The notes: generated by a model not told the origin, from the sequence alone. A DNA stretch of 22,377 nt from DASPKW01 sp038244055 (GCA_038244055.1 JBBRTW010000059.1:1-22377), one strand, 5' to 3'. Shown: positions 14,245 to 22,085, counted from the stretch's first letter. A program made the numbers and translations.

Positions 14245-14594
14245 CGATTTCCTCACAGACATCGGAAAGTCGGCCGGGGGGTACGAGATTAGGTATTTGA
14301 TGGCAATTGGAGTGCCGAATGGTGTATTTCGGAGAAAGTTGTCGGCATCGGAGCACAACAATTTACGGACAATCACGATAAATATCGCAGGCAACATGTG
14401 TTACACGATCTCAAGCCGTGCGAGGAAAGGAGGGTATTATGAAAGAATGGGCTATGGGGATGGAGGGAAAGAGATGCGAAATTGTCGCAGATGGGCAAGG
14501 GGCTGGGTCGATATGACGGCACGGAGATTGAGGGGTTGGCGAGACGGCAACGGAGGGATGTGCGAAGGCAATTGGCGGCGCGTAGGCGGACCAC
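14245..14594. other. Intergenic region, no gene recognised
   Basis: About 350 nt upstream of the receiver gene. The 12-bp palindrome CGATA-AA-TATCG (14376-14387) lies in an AT-richer patch and might be an operator. No confident promoter hexamers were found. Short open frames on both strands lack ribosome sites and familiar sequence. Confidence 0.4.
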
Positions 14595-14615
14595 TGGCAA
14601 GCTTACAGCTTGCCA
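14595..14615. repeat. Perfect hairpin TGGCAAGC/GCTTGCCA
   Basis: An 8-bp perfect stem with a 5-nt loop (TTACA), 35 nt beyond the stop of the Tat-exported isomerase gene on the minus strand. There is no following T-run, so it is not a standard intrinsic terminator. It resembles the other intergenic hairpins at 20847-20868 and 22067-22085 in form but not in sequence. Confidence 0.7.
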
Positions 14616-14649
14616 ATGCTACCCACTGAAAAAATTGGAGTTGCTGTAA

Positions 14650-15507
14650 TCAGCGGCCGAGCTTGTGGAGGTTGTCGAGGCAGATTTTGATCTTCTCGAG
14701 AGGATTGGGGTGCTCGTATTCGATGACATACCACTCGACGCCGCCGACGGTTTCGTAGGCGTCGAGGTAGGTTTTCCAGTCGATCTTGCCTTCGCCGACA
14801 GCGGCGTCTTTTTCGCCGCCATGTTCCTTGATGTGGGTGGTCTTGGTGCGGCCGGGATATTTCTTGATCATGGCCAGGGGATCGCCGCCGCCATCGAGCG
14901 TGTTGCCGGTGTCGATCTGGTGGATGACATCCGGGCCGGTATTGTCGAAGAAGATTTCCCAGGTGGTCTTGCCATCGAGCTGGGTCTTGAAATCGCCGGC
15001 GTGGGCGTGGTAGCCGGTGTACATTCCCTGCTCCTTGAGCTTGGCGGCGATGTCGTTGAACTGCCTGGCGAGGTTCATCCAGTTGTCGGCCGTCTTGGCG
15101 GCCATGCTGGGGCAGATGAGGAAATTGTTGCCCAGTTCCTTGTGAAGCGCCACGGTGGATTTGAGCGCATCGCCCTGGAGCGTTTGCAGCGGAGTGTGCG
15201 TGCCGCAGCATTTGAGGCCGTTATCATCGAGGAGCTTGCGCAGGTCCTTGGGCTTTTTATCCCACGCGTAATAGCCGGCGAACTCGACGCCCTGGAAGCC
15301 CATCTTGCCGATCTTCTCGATGACGCCGTTGAAGTCGGCCTTGAGCTCGTTGCGCACGGAGTAGAGCTGAACGCCGATGGGGATTTTCTTCTTCGGCGCT
15401 TCGTCGGCGCCGCGCAGCAGGCCGGGCGCGAGGACCGCGCCGGCGGCCAGGCCCGTGGCGGCGAGTGAAGCGCTTCGGAGGAAATCGCGGCGAGTGGTGT
15501 GGATCAT
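14650..15507 (-). CDS. Tat-exported sugar phosphate isomerase/epimerase (xylose-isomerase-like TIM barrel)
   Basis: A 285-residue protein. MIHTTRRDFLRSASLAATGL is a twin-arginine signal, so it is exported folded, probably with its metal. The TIM barrel of the AP-endonuclease-2/xylose-isomerase-like superfamily shows IGVQLYSVRNEL (44-55), GVEFAGYY (73-80), GYHAHAGDF (165-173), IHQIDTGN (195-202), THIKEHGG (224-231) and VIEYEH (261-266). Asp199, His225 and one Glu of the VIEYE stretch are likely metal ligands. The substrate is unknown. Its ATG overlaps the stop of the Uma2 gene (ATGA), so it may be translated by coupling. A short AAGAGA lies about 7 nt upstream as a possible weak ribosome site. 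Such proteins often work with exported Gfo/Idh/MocA enzymes like that at 9427-10836. Confidence 0.9.
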   Translation of the reverse strand: MIHTTRRDFLRSASLAATGLAAGAVLAPGLLRGADEAPKKKIPIGVQLYSVRNELKADFNGVIEKIGKMGFQGVEFAGYYAWDKKPKDLRKLLDDNGLKCCGTHTPLQTLQGDALKSTVALHKELGNNFLICPSMAAKTADNWMNLARQFNDIAAKLKEQGMYTGYHAHAGDFKTQLDGKTTWEIFFDNTGPDVIHQIDTGNTLDGGGDPLAMIKKYPGRTKTTHIKEHGGEKDAAVGEGKIDWKTYLDAYETVGGVEWYVIEYEHPNPLEKIKICLDNLHKLGR

Positions 15508-16136
15508 AGCGTTTCTCTTTCGCGGGGATCGGGTGAGGGTTGGGGGGGAGGGAATGCAACGCCTGCGTAGATTATTGACAGAGGTAGTTCACCTTGAATT
15601 GAACGGAGAAGGGCTTTGCCATCCAAGCCTGCATACGCGCCGATAATAAGCCAACTACCATCGGGCTCGCGGACAAAAGTCTCGATCAGGGGCGCGTCCT
15701 GAGAAACCAGAACATATTCCTCGAGCGACGGAATATTTCGATATTGCCGGAATTTATCGCCACGATCGTATGCCTCGGTGGTCGGCGAAAGTACCTCGAT
15801 GATGACGCGCGGATTCGTCACGATGCGGCGCTTTGGGTCGTCGGGATGAAACTCCAGAGGGCCGCATACGATAGAGCCATCGGGATATAAGACCCGGCCG
15901 GTCGGCGGGATGCCGATCTTCAGGTCGGAGGAATAGACGTCGCATCGCTTTCCCGCGAGTTGGTTGCCAATCGCGCAAATGACGCGAGCGGTGATAAGAG
16001 CATGCTCCGGCGTTGACCCAGACATTGCCAGAATCTCCCCATCGTGAAACTCATGTTTGGTCGGAACCGAATCCTCAAATTCAAGATACTCGGCCAAAGT
16101 GTGCCGACGATGAAGGTGGGTGGGGGCGGCCGTCAT
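15504..16136 (-). CDS. Uma2 family (DUF820) putative endonuclease
   Basis: A 210-residue PD-(D/E)xK-fold protein of the Uma2/DUF820 family, which is expanded in cyanobacteria and planctomycetes and has no settled function. It has TLAEYLEFEDSVPTKHEFHDGEI at the start, YPDGSIV (Asp86), PRVIIEVLSPTTEAYDRGDKFRQYR (108-132, Glu114) and SLEEYVLVSQ. The last ~17 residues (FPPPQPSPDPRERETL) are low-complexity and look like read-through past an older end. Its TGA overlaps the ATG of the next gene by 4 nt. ATG 16136 has no Shine-Dalgarno but a TATATT box 6 nt upstream. Catalytic activity is inferred from the fold only. Confidence 0.9.
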   Translation of the reverse strand: MTAAPTHLHRRHTLAEYLEFEDSVPTKHEFHDGEILAMSGSTPEHALITARVICAIGNQLAGKRCDVYSSDLKIGIPPTGRVLYPDGSIVCGPLEFHPDDPKRRIVTNPRVIIEVLSPTTEAYDRGDKFRQYRNIPSLEEYVLVSQDAPLIETFVREPDGSWLIIGAYAGLDGKALLRSIQGELPLSIIYAGVAFPPPQPSPDPRERETL

Positions 16137-16142
16137 GCTTGT

Positions 16143-16148
16143 AATATA
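16143..16148 (-). promoter_or_regulatory. -10-like box before Uma2 gene
   Basis: On the minus strand TATATT (5 of 6 of the -10 consensus) ends exactly 6 nt before ATG 16136. The best -35 candidate, TTCGCC 16 nt further up, matches only 3 of 6. A transcript from here would begin at the start codon. Confidence 0.3.
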
Positions 16149-16210
16149 CCATGACTTTCGTGCAGGCGAACGGGTTTAGCCGGCACCCGTGATTTTCGAG
16201 GCGTATAAAG

Positions 16211-17908
16211 TCACGGCACCGATGCGTTACCGGCGCGAGGAGTTTTATCCCCATCCGGCATCCGCTTGTAAATCCGCAGATACGGCTCGATCTCCTGCGC
16301 CGTCGAGCGCAGCGTGGCGAGCAAAACATGGGGATAGGCTTCAACTTTGAGGCGGGTGGCGACCCAGTTGGCGTGGCTCTGGTCGAGGATGTAGATCAGG
16401 CGCGGGGCCGGGCCGGGGGATTGCCAGGCGCGAAACGCGGCCGGCGGGTCCGGGGCATCGAGCGGGCGCTCCAGGAGATAATGCACCCAGGGCGATGGGC
16501 CGGTGATGGTGTAATCGGGGAACTCGGCGCGCAGGCGGGGAATGGTCTCGCGCATGAGCGCCTGATGGGGCTCGATGAAGTGGGGATGGAGAAAGGCACC
16601 CCACTGCACGATGGCCAGCATGCCCAGCGCGAGGAGGGCAAGCGCGGCGGTGTGGCGGTGAGGATAGATGAATGCGACGAGGAGCGCGGCGATGGGGATG
16701 AGGCGGATCGTCATGTCGATCAGGATGTAGGCGCGGGACCAGCAGGATAGGATCAGGATGCCGGCCGCGAAGAGCCAGAGGGCGTTGCGGTAAGCGAGGG
16801 AGGCGCGGCGCGGGACGGGCCGGGATGAGACCGGGGCGGGCGCGACCGGGCTGGATGGAACCGGACGCGGCATCCTGCTCGGAATTGAAGCGGCCGAGCG
16901 AATCAGCGGCGCGATGCCATAGGCGATGCACAGCGCCATCCACGGCGCGGCCGGGAGGAGGAAGCGCGCGTATCCGCCGCTGGCGAAGCTGTTGAAGACG
17001 AACAGCAGCGTGTGCAAAGCGACCAAGCCGATGGCGCTGAAGGCGATGAAAAGGCGCACCCGGGCGCGGCGGGCGGATTGGCCGGGCGCGAGAAGGATGC
17101 GGAGCCGACCAGCGCGGCGAAAATGGCGGATGAGGATGACCGCGATGCCCGCGAGCGTCAGGGCCACGCCGGTGAGCCCGGCCATCTCCAGCCAGCGGTC
17201 GGCGTAATGGAGCCAGTCGCCGCGGCCGAGGTTTCCCGGATCGGTTTTGGTGAGATAACGCCAGATCGGCAGGGGCAGGCCCGCCAAGGCGCTGAGCAGA
17301 TTCCACGCAAGCTCGGCCCAGCCCAGGAATAGTGCGGACAGAATGTCGCGCCGAAGCAGTGCGTAGAGGGCGATCGGAACCAGGAGCACGGCCAGCTCAT
17401 GGCGCGTGACCGGAAGCAGCGCCAGCACCAGGCACGCCCAGCGCCGCCGCCCGCGGACCAGGAGATACGTGGCGGCGATGGCATACAGCCCGGCGGCCGT
17501 CTCGGTCTTGGGGACGGAACTGAGATAAAACGGCAGCGGCATGAGCATCATCGCCAGGGGCGCGATGACGGGGTAAGGACAGCGCAGACGCCGCGCTGTT
17601 AAAAAGGTAAGCCACGCGCTCAGCGTGAAGAGAATGGCCGAAAGAACCCGGCAGGCCGCGAAGCCAAATGCCATCGAGCCCAGCGGCGCGACCAGGGCAT
17701 GCGGAAGCGTGAATCCGGGACGCCCCCAGACATCGAGGAGATAGGCCGGGTGCGTCCAGGCGGAGCGGGCCATGAGAAAATGCCAGAGGTCATCATCCTC
17801 GTGGATGCCGTCGCTGGCGAGAGCGAAGATGGCGCAGAGCAGGCCAAGCGTGAGGACGATCGCCGCGGCCCACCGCACGGAGGAGAGAGGATGTGGCCGG
17901 GCCGGCAT
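16211..17908 (-). CDS. GT-C-type polytopic membrane glycosyltransferase
   Basis: A 565-residue inner-membrane protein with roughly 10-12 hydrophobic helices. After the first helix (about 12-31) comes a periplasmic acidic motif, IHEDDDLWHF (35-44), where GT-C/ArnT/PMT-type enzymes keep the catalytic aspartates, followed by ARSAWTHPAYLLDVWGRPG. A basic Pro-rich loop (SRMPRPVPSSPVAPAPV) looks cytoplasmic, and the last ~120 residues form a soluble domain. The family transfers sugars from polyprenyl-phosphate donors to lipids, glycans or proteins; donor and acceptor here are unknown. It starts 9 nt after the cysS stop and has no ribosome site (the upstream CCCTCC is the opposite of one), so it probably depends on cysS translation. 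A function in cell-envelope glycan building is inferred. Confidence 0.75.
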   Translation of the reverse strand: MPARPHPLSSVRWAAAIVLTLGLLCAIFALASDGIHEDDDLWHFLMARSAWTHPAYLLDVWGRPGFTLPHALVAPLGSMAFGFAACRVLSAILFTLSAWLTFLTARRLRCPYPVIAPLAMMLMPLPFYLSSVPKTETAAGLYAIAATYLLVRGRRRWACLVLALLPVTRHELAVLLVPIALYALLRRDILSALFLGWAELAWNLLSALAGLPLPIWRYLTKTDPGNLGRGDWLHYADRWLEMAGLTGVALTLAGIAVILIRHFRRAGRLRILLAPGQSARRARVRLFIAFSAIGLVALHTLLFVFNSFASGGYARFLLPAAPWMALCIAYGIAPLIRSAASIPSRMPRPVPSSPVAPAPVSSRPVPRRASLAYRNALWLFAAGILILSCWSRAYILIDMTIRLIPIAALLVAFIYPHRHTAALALLALGMLAIVQWGAFLHPHFIEPHQALMRETIPRLRAEFPDYTITGPSPWVHYLLERPLDAPDPPAAFRAWQSPGPAPRLIYILDQSHANWVATRLKVEAYPHVLLATLRSTAQEIEPYLRIYKRMPDGDKTPRAGNASVP

Positions 17909-17917
17909 GGAGGGTCG

Positions 17918-19426
17918 TTAGTCCTTCCGCCAGATCGTGCCTTCGGAGCGGTCTTCCAGGGTCACGCCAATATCCGTGAGGCGTTTGCGAATTCCATCGG
18001 CCAGGGCGAAGTTCTTGCTCAGGCGGGCCTCGGCGCGCAGGGCGATCAGGAGCTTCATGAGGTCTTCGGTGAGGCCCTTGCCCTTCTCATCGCCGCCGGC
18101 CGGCTTGGCGCGGAAAAAGCCGAGTACCCCGGCCAATTGCTTGAACGTGGTGGTGGCGGCCGACAGCGCGGCGATCAGGGGAGCGGGCTTTTCCTTCTCG
18201 ACTTTGCTGGACTCGATGAAGCTGTTGATTTCCGAGGCCATTTCATGCAGCACGCCGATCGCGCCGGCGGTGTTGAAATCATCATCCATCATCTCCAGGA
18301 ACTTCATCTTCAGCGCCAGGATGGCGCGGGCGAACGCGCCGAGCTCGGTCTCGAGAAGCTCCCCGGCCGCCTGATCCATGCTGGGGCCTTTGTCGGTCAG
18401 AGGCTCGCCGCGGAGGCGGTCGATTCGCTCGAGGAGGCGGGCGAATGTGGACAAACCCTTGCGCGAGGCGGCCACGACTTCCTCGGAGAAATCGATCGGG
18501 CTGCGATAGTGCGTGGTGAGAACGAGGTAGCGCAGAAGATCCGGCCCATATTCAGCGATGGCGGTCTTGGCATCGATGACATTGCCGAGCGTCTTGGCCA
18601 TTTTCTCATTGCGGACTTCCCCGCCCGCCAGCTTGGTCTTGATGCGGGTCAGGCCGTTATGCAGCCAATATTTTGCGAACGGCTGGCCGGTGGCGCACTC
18701 GGATTGGGCAAGCTCGTTCTCGTGGTGAGGGAAGAGCAGGTCGAGACCGCCGCCGTGGATATCGAACGTCTGCCCCAGATATTTCATCGACATCGCCGAG
18801 CATTCGATGTGCCATCCCGGCCGGCCCTTGCCCCAGGGGCTGTCCCATGTGGGTTCGCCGGGCTTGGCGGTTTTCCAGAGGGAGAAGTCGGCCGGGTTGC
18901 GCTTGCCGCCGGCTTCGAGCGTGCGCGTGCCGGCTTCCTGTTCTTCGGAACTGCGGTGGGAGAGCTTGCCGTAGTCGGCATCCTTGGCGACATCGAACCA
19001 GACATTCCCCTCGGCCGCGTAAGCGAACCCTTTTTCGATGAGCGTGTTGATCATCGCGATGATCTCTTCGATATGCTCGCTGGCCTTGGGGAATCGGTCG
19101 ACGGTGTCGATCCCCAGGCCGATGAGACTGTCGAGGTACTGCTTGGTGCAGCGCTCGGCGACATCGGCGACGGTGGTGTTCTCCTCGGCCGCCTGCTTGA
19201 TGAGCTTGTCATCCACATCGGTGATGTTGACGACCCACGTCACTTCAAACCCCTTGAAGGCGAGAAACCGCTTGATGGCATCGAAAATGACCGGCCCGAC
19301 CAGATGCCCGATGTGCGGCGGCTTATAAACCGTCGGCCCGCAGAGGTACATGCCGACCTTTCCGGGGCGGACGGTCTCGAAAAGTTCTTTCTGTTTGGTC
19401 AGCGTATTGTAGACGCGAAGGCTCAT
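17918..19426 (-). CDS. cysS: Cysteinyl-tRNA synthetase
   Basis: A 502-residue class I aminoacyl-tRNA synthetase that charges tRNA-Cys. HIGH is exact (PHIGH, 37-41). The zinc ligands of the family are in place: Cys29 (LCGPTVY), Cys209 (HIECSAM), His234 and Glu238 (FPHHENE). The second signature is KMAKTLGN (275-282) rather than the usual KMSKSLGN, keeping both lysines. The C-terminal region contains the helical DALR domain (DDFNTAGAIGVLHEMASEIN). ATG 19426 is preceded by a weak GAAAG. It is the first gene of a two-gene unit with the membrane glycosyltransferase and is divergent from the acyltransferase across about 190 nt. Confidence 0.97.
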   Translation of the reverse strand: MSLRVYNTLTKQKELFETVRPGKVGMYLCGPTVYKPPHIGHLVGPVIFDAIKRFLAFKGFEVTWVVNITDVDDKLIKQAAEENTTVADVAERCTKQYLDSLIGLGIDTVDRFPKASEHIEEIIAMINTLIEKGFAYAAEGNVWFDVAKDADYGKLSHRSSEEQEAGTRTLEAGGKRNPADFSLWKTAKPGEPTWDSPWGKGRPGWHIECSAMSMKYLGQTFDIHGGGLDLLFPHHENELAQSECATGQPFAKYWLHNGLTRIKTKLAGGEVRNEKMAKTLGNVIDAKTAIAEYGPDLLRYLVLTTHYRSPIDFSEEVVAASRKGLSTFARLLERIDRLRGEPLTDKGPSMDQAAGELLETELGAFARAILALKMKFLEMMDDDFNTAGAIGVLHEMASEINSFIESSKVEKEKPAPLIAALSAATTTFKQLAGVLGFFRAKPAGGDEKGKGLTEDLMKLLIALRAEARLSKNFALADGIRKRLTDIGVTLEDRSEGTIWRKD

Positions 19427-19584
19427 GTGACTTTCGATATGCGTTAGGCGAAATGGGGCGAAACGGCTGAAAACTCGCTCGATGGCCGGGAAATAGCGGG
19501 GCCGCCGGGGATTTTAGTCGTTCTGGATGGACAGGCAACCGGGATCGGGTTCAATTCAGGGCGGGCCGATAACTGAAATCCAAG

Positions 19585-19614
19585 TTGACCGGGGCGGCGG
19601 ATCGTGCCGATACT
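19585..19614 (+). promoter_or_regulatory. Sigma70-type promoter for the acyltransferase
   Basis: TTGACC (19585-19590, 5 of 6 of the -35 consensus), 18-nt spacer, GATACT (19609-19614, 4 of 6 of the -10). Transcription would begin about 19621, which is the A/G position of the GTG start codon. The TTG inside the -35 could be misread as a start codon. Confidence 0.4.
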
Positions 19615-19620
19615 CTGGGC

Positions 19621-20841
19621 GTGAGCGTACCCGCGATCATCGCCCCGACCGAGGCTCAGGCCGCCCCAGCGCCGGGGGATGCGGCTGCGCCTTTGGCCCA
19701 ACCAGCGCGGTCGGCGGCCCACGAGGCGCGCATTCCCATCCTCGATGGCGTGCGCGGACTGGCGATTCTGCTGGTCATGGGGCATCACCTGTTCGTGATG
19801 AAGCCGGCCACCTGGCTCGATCGCCAGCTCGCGCAGATCGCCCACAATGGCTGGTGGGGCGTAGACCTCTTCTTCGTCCTATCGGGTTTTCTGATCACCG
19901 GCATTCTGTTCGATTCCAAGCACAAGGCCCACTACTTCCGCAATTTCTACGCCCGGCGCACCGTCCGCATCTTTCCGCTTTACTATGCGTTCCTGCTGGT
20001 CATGCTGGTGATCCTGCCGCGCTTCCAGAGCCCGGCCATCAACCGCTTCGGCACGCCCGAAGGCAGCCCCCTCTGGTACTGGAGCTACCTCGCCAACTTC
20101 CACATGGGCTGGGTTGGGCATTTCACGCACAAGACCTTGTCGGTGGCCTGGTCGCTGGCGATCGAGGAACAGTTCTATCTCATCTGGCCGGCTGTCGTGC
20201 TGTTTCTCAGCCGGCGTCATTTGCTGTGGCTCTGCGGCGCGATGATCCTGACCTCCATCGGCACGCGCCTTGCGCTGACCCTGTTCGATGCCAATCCCGG
20301 CTTCAAGATTTACGCCCTGACTCCCTGCCGCCTCGATGGCCTGGCGGTCGGCGCGTGGATCGCCCTGACCCTGCGATCGCCCGGCGGGATTATGAAGCTG
20401 ACCAGGCTGGCCCGGCCGATCGGCATCGCGGCCATTGGGGGCATCGTCGGGGTGACCCTCCTCGGCCAGTATTATGCGGATAATCTGCTCGATCCCCTGT
20501 TCTTCACAATGCTGGCGTTGGCCTTCGGGGCGCTGCTGGTAATATGCCTCGGCGCATCGAGCGACGGCCTGCTCTCCCGCACATTGGGCAGCGCTCCCCT
20601 GCGCGTCTTCGGGACCTACAGCTACGCAATCTATCTCCTGCATTATCCGATCGCGCTGGTCCTGAAGGATTCGTTCTTCAAGCCGGCCAGCTTCCCAACC
20701 CTGGCCGGCTCGCCCCTGCCCGGCCAGATTCTTTTCTACCTCCTGGCGACGGCGATATCACTGGGAATGGCCCTGCTTTCGTGGCATCTATTCGAGAAGC
20801 ATTTTTTGAAGTTGAAGAAGTATTTTCCATCGGGGAAGTGA
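19621..20841 (+). CDS. Acyltransferase 3 family (OafA/YrhL-type) membrane acyltransferase
   Basis: A membrane protein of about 406 residues that would O-acylate sugars of surface glycans or lipids. Hallmarks are LDGVRGLAILLVMGHHLF, with the conserved His early in the first helix, then GWWGVDLFFVLSGFLITGILF, FYARRTVRIFPLYY, TLSVAWSLAIEEQFYLIWP and FGTYSYAIYLLHYPIAL. About ten hydrophobic segments follow the family pattern. There is no SGNH domain after the membrane part. The start is uncertain: TTG 19585 would give 418 residues but coincides with a -35-like TTGACC, so GTG 19621, which lies at the predicted transcript start, is preferred. The first ~35 residues are Ala/Pro-rich. A hairpin follows the stop by 5 nt. 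Confidence 0.92.
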   Translation: MSVPAIIAPTEAQAAPAPGDAAAPLAQPARSAAHEARIPILDGVRGLAILLVMGHHLFVMKPATWLDRQLAQIAHNGWWGVDLFFVLSGFLITGILFDSKHKAHYFRNFYARRTVRIFPLYYAFLLVMLVILPRFQSPAINRFGTPEGSPLWYWSYLANFHMGWVGHFTHKTLSVAWSLAIEEQFYLIWPAVVLFLSRRHLLWLCGAMILTSIGTRLALTLFDANPGFKIYALTPCRLDGLAVGAWIALTLRSPGGIMKLTRLARPIGIAAIGGIVGVTLLGQYYADNLLDPLFFTMLALAFGALLVICLGASSDGLLSRTLGSAPLRVFGTYSYAIYLLHYPIALVLKDSFFKPASFPTLAGSPLPGQILFYLLATAISLGMALLSWHLFEKHFLKLKKYFPSGK

Positions 20842-20846
20842 CGGTG

Positions 20847-20868
20847 GGGTAGACATTCTTGTCTGCCC
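20847..20868 (+). terminator. Hairpin after the acyltransferase gene
   Basis: GGGTAGACA-TTCT-TGTCTGCCC is a 9-bp stem with one G-T pair and a 4-nt loop, 5 nt after the TGA. The following bases are TAAAAAGA, not a T-run, so intrinsic termination on this strand is uncertain. About 45 nt further on, AGGCA-CATTCTTTT-TGCCT repeats the theme loosely. Confidence 0.5.
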
Positions 20869-20978
20869 TAAAAAGATTTCCGACCATCATCCAAGCCAAT
20901 TCCGCAAAGTAGGCACATTCTTTTTGCCTTTCCTCGGGCCATCCAGGACACCTCCCGCGAGCACTTTCCAGCGATGCA

Positions 20979-21036
20979 ACGGGCCCTGAATATTGCCGCA
21001 AGATCCTTCAGTCGCCTGAAGCTCCCCCAGGATGAC
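20979..21036. repeat. MITE-like palindromic element, copy B (half element)
   Basis: The arm 21001-21036 (complement GTCATCCTGGGGGAGCTTCA onward) and some adjoining core (GGCCCTGAATATTGCCG, close to GGCCCGCTACGCATTGG in copy A) are present. No left arm is recognisable upstream, so this copy is truncated. Confidence 0.65.
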
Positions 21037-21119
21037 ATGGCGAGCAAGTATGATGTGTACGAACGACACCAACGAATCCCCCCGCCGGTGTATATAAGAG
21101 ACACACTCAAAGGAACCTC

Positions 21120-22019
21120 ATGCTCAGAATCTCTTCGGCATTGGTGATTGTCGCTCTGTTGGCCGCTCAGTTGAACGCCGCCGAGGTCAAACTCGCCGAC
21201 AAGCAATCCTACAATCTCTGGGAAGGCAAAGCCCCCGGCCAGCGCGATCTCAACCCGGCCGATAAGAATGATAAGCCCGAGTTCCACATCCCCATCGTCC
21301 AGGCCTTTCTCCCCGAATCCTACGGCGCTAAACCCACCGGCGCATCCTTCGTCGTCTGCCCCGGCGGCGGCTACGGCGGCTTGGCTGGGCACGAAGGCCC
21401 GGTGGTCGGCGAGTGGCTCGCGAAAAACGGCGTGACCGCGTTCGTCCTCCGCTATCGCCTTGGGTCGCACGGCTATCATCATCCGATCGAGATGACCGAT
21501 GCCTCCCGCGCCATCCGCTTCGTCCGCTTCCATTCCAAGGAGTGGAACCTCGACGAAAAGCGCATCGGCATCATGGGTTTCTCGGCCGGCGGACACCTCG
21601 CCAGCACCATCGCCACGCACTATGACGATGGCCTCGCCGATGCGGCCGACGCCATCGACAAAGTCTCCTCCAAGCCCACCGCGCAAATCCTCATTTACCC
21701 CGTAGTCACCATGGGCGCCACCGGCCACGCCGGCTCGCGCGCCAATCTTTTCGGTAAGGAAAAAGCCAACGACAAGGACCTGATCGAGCTTCTGAGCAAC
21801 GAAAAACACGTCGATGCCAAAACCCCGCCGGCATTTGTCGTCCATGCGATCGAGGACAAGGTCGTGCCGGTCAGCAACTCGGATAATTACGTCGAAGCTC
21901 TGAAAAAGGCCGGCGTCGAAGTGCAGTACATCCGCCCCGAAAAAGGCCCACATGGTTTCGGCCTGAAAGATTTCTGGACGCCGCAGGCCGTGGAGTGGCT
22001 GAGGAAGATCGGGTTTTGA
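21120..22019 (+). CDS. Secreted acetylxylan-esterase-like alpha/beta hydrolase
   Basis: A 299-residue protein. Residues 1-20 form a signal peptide (LRISSALVIVALLAAQLNAA). The body is an alpha/beta hydrolase of the BD-FAE/dienelactone-hydrolase-like group often annotated as acetylxylan esterase or endo-xylanase-like. The oxyanion segment VVCPGGGYGGLAGHEG (78-93), nucleophile elbow GFSAGGH (153-159, Ser155), Asp246 (IEDKVVPV) and His278 (KGPHGFGL) complete a catalytic triad. AAAGGA lies 5 nt before ATG 21120. A TATATAAG stretch (21091-21098) may be part of the promoter. It probably removes acetyl or acyl groups from plant or algal polysaccharides outside the cytoplasm, which fits the other exported sugar enzymes here; the precise substrate is unknown. 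Confidence 0.92.
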   Translation: MLRISSALVIVALLAAQLNAAEVKLADKQSYNLWEGKAPGQRDLNPADKNDKPEFHIPIVQAFLPESYGAKPTGASFVVCPGGGYGGLAGHEGPVVGEWLAKNGVTAFVLRYRLGSHGYHHPIEMTDASRAIRFVRFHSKEWNLDEKRIGIMGFSAGGHLASTIATHYDDGLADAADAIDKVSSKPTAQILIYPVVTMGATGHAGSRANLFGKEKANDKDLIELLSNEKHVDAKTPPAFVVHAIEDKVVPVSNSDNYVEALKKAGVEVQYIRPEKGPHGFGLKDFWTPQAVEWLRKIGF

Positions 22020-22027
22020 CGGGGAGG

Positions 22028-22041
22028 TTAGAAGTTAGAAT
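22028..22041. repeat. Two-unit heptad repeat, TTAGAAN
   Basis: TTAGAAG, TTAGAAT: the reverse complement of the CTTCTAA unit seen at 10995 and 12654. It lies 8 nt after the esterase stop, again in a gene's 3' untranslated region with the same sense orientation as at 12654-12744. Confidence 0.5.
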
Positions 22042-22066
22042 GCTCTGCTGAAAACCTCTCCCGTGC

Positions 22067-22085
22067 CACGGGCGTCTCGCCCGTG
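22067..22085. repeat. Perfect hairpin CACGGGCG/CGCCCGTG
   Basis: An 8-bp perfect stem with a 3-nt loop (TCT), about 47 nt after the esterase stop. GC-rich, with no T-run. It may act as an mRNA 3' end stabiliser or terminator for the esterase, or be a dispersed palindrome. Confidence 0.7.

Noticed and set aside
14168..14629. 153-codon open frame on the plus strand over the receiver 5' end
   Set aside because: No ribosome site, reads through the intergenic hairpin, and overlaps the receiver start antisense.
14665..15468. 267-codon open frame on the plus strand
   Set aside because: Antisense to the Tat-exported isomerase, which has clear family motifs and a signal.
17699..19447. 582-codon open frame on the plus strand
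   Set aside because: Antisense to cysS and the glycosyltransferase start; no recognisable domain; the minus-strand genes are certain.
20868..21953. 361-codon open frame on the minus strand
   Set aside because: Antisense to the esterase, which has an intact catalytic triad and ribosome site.
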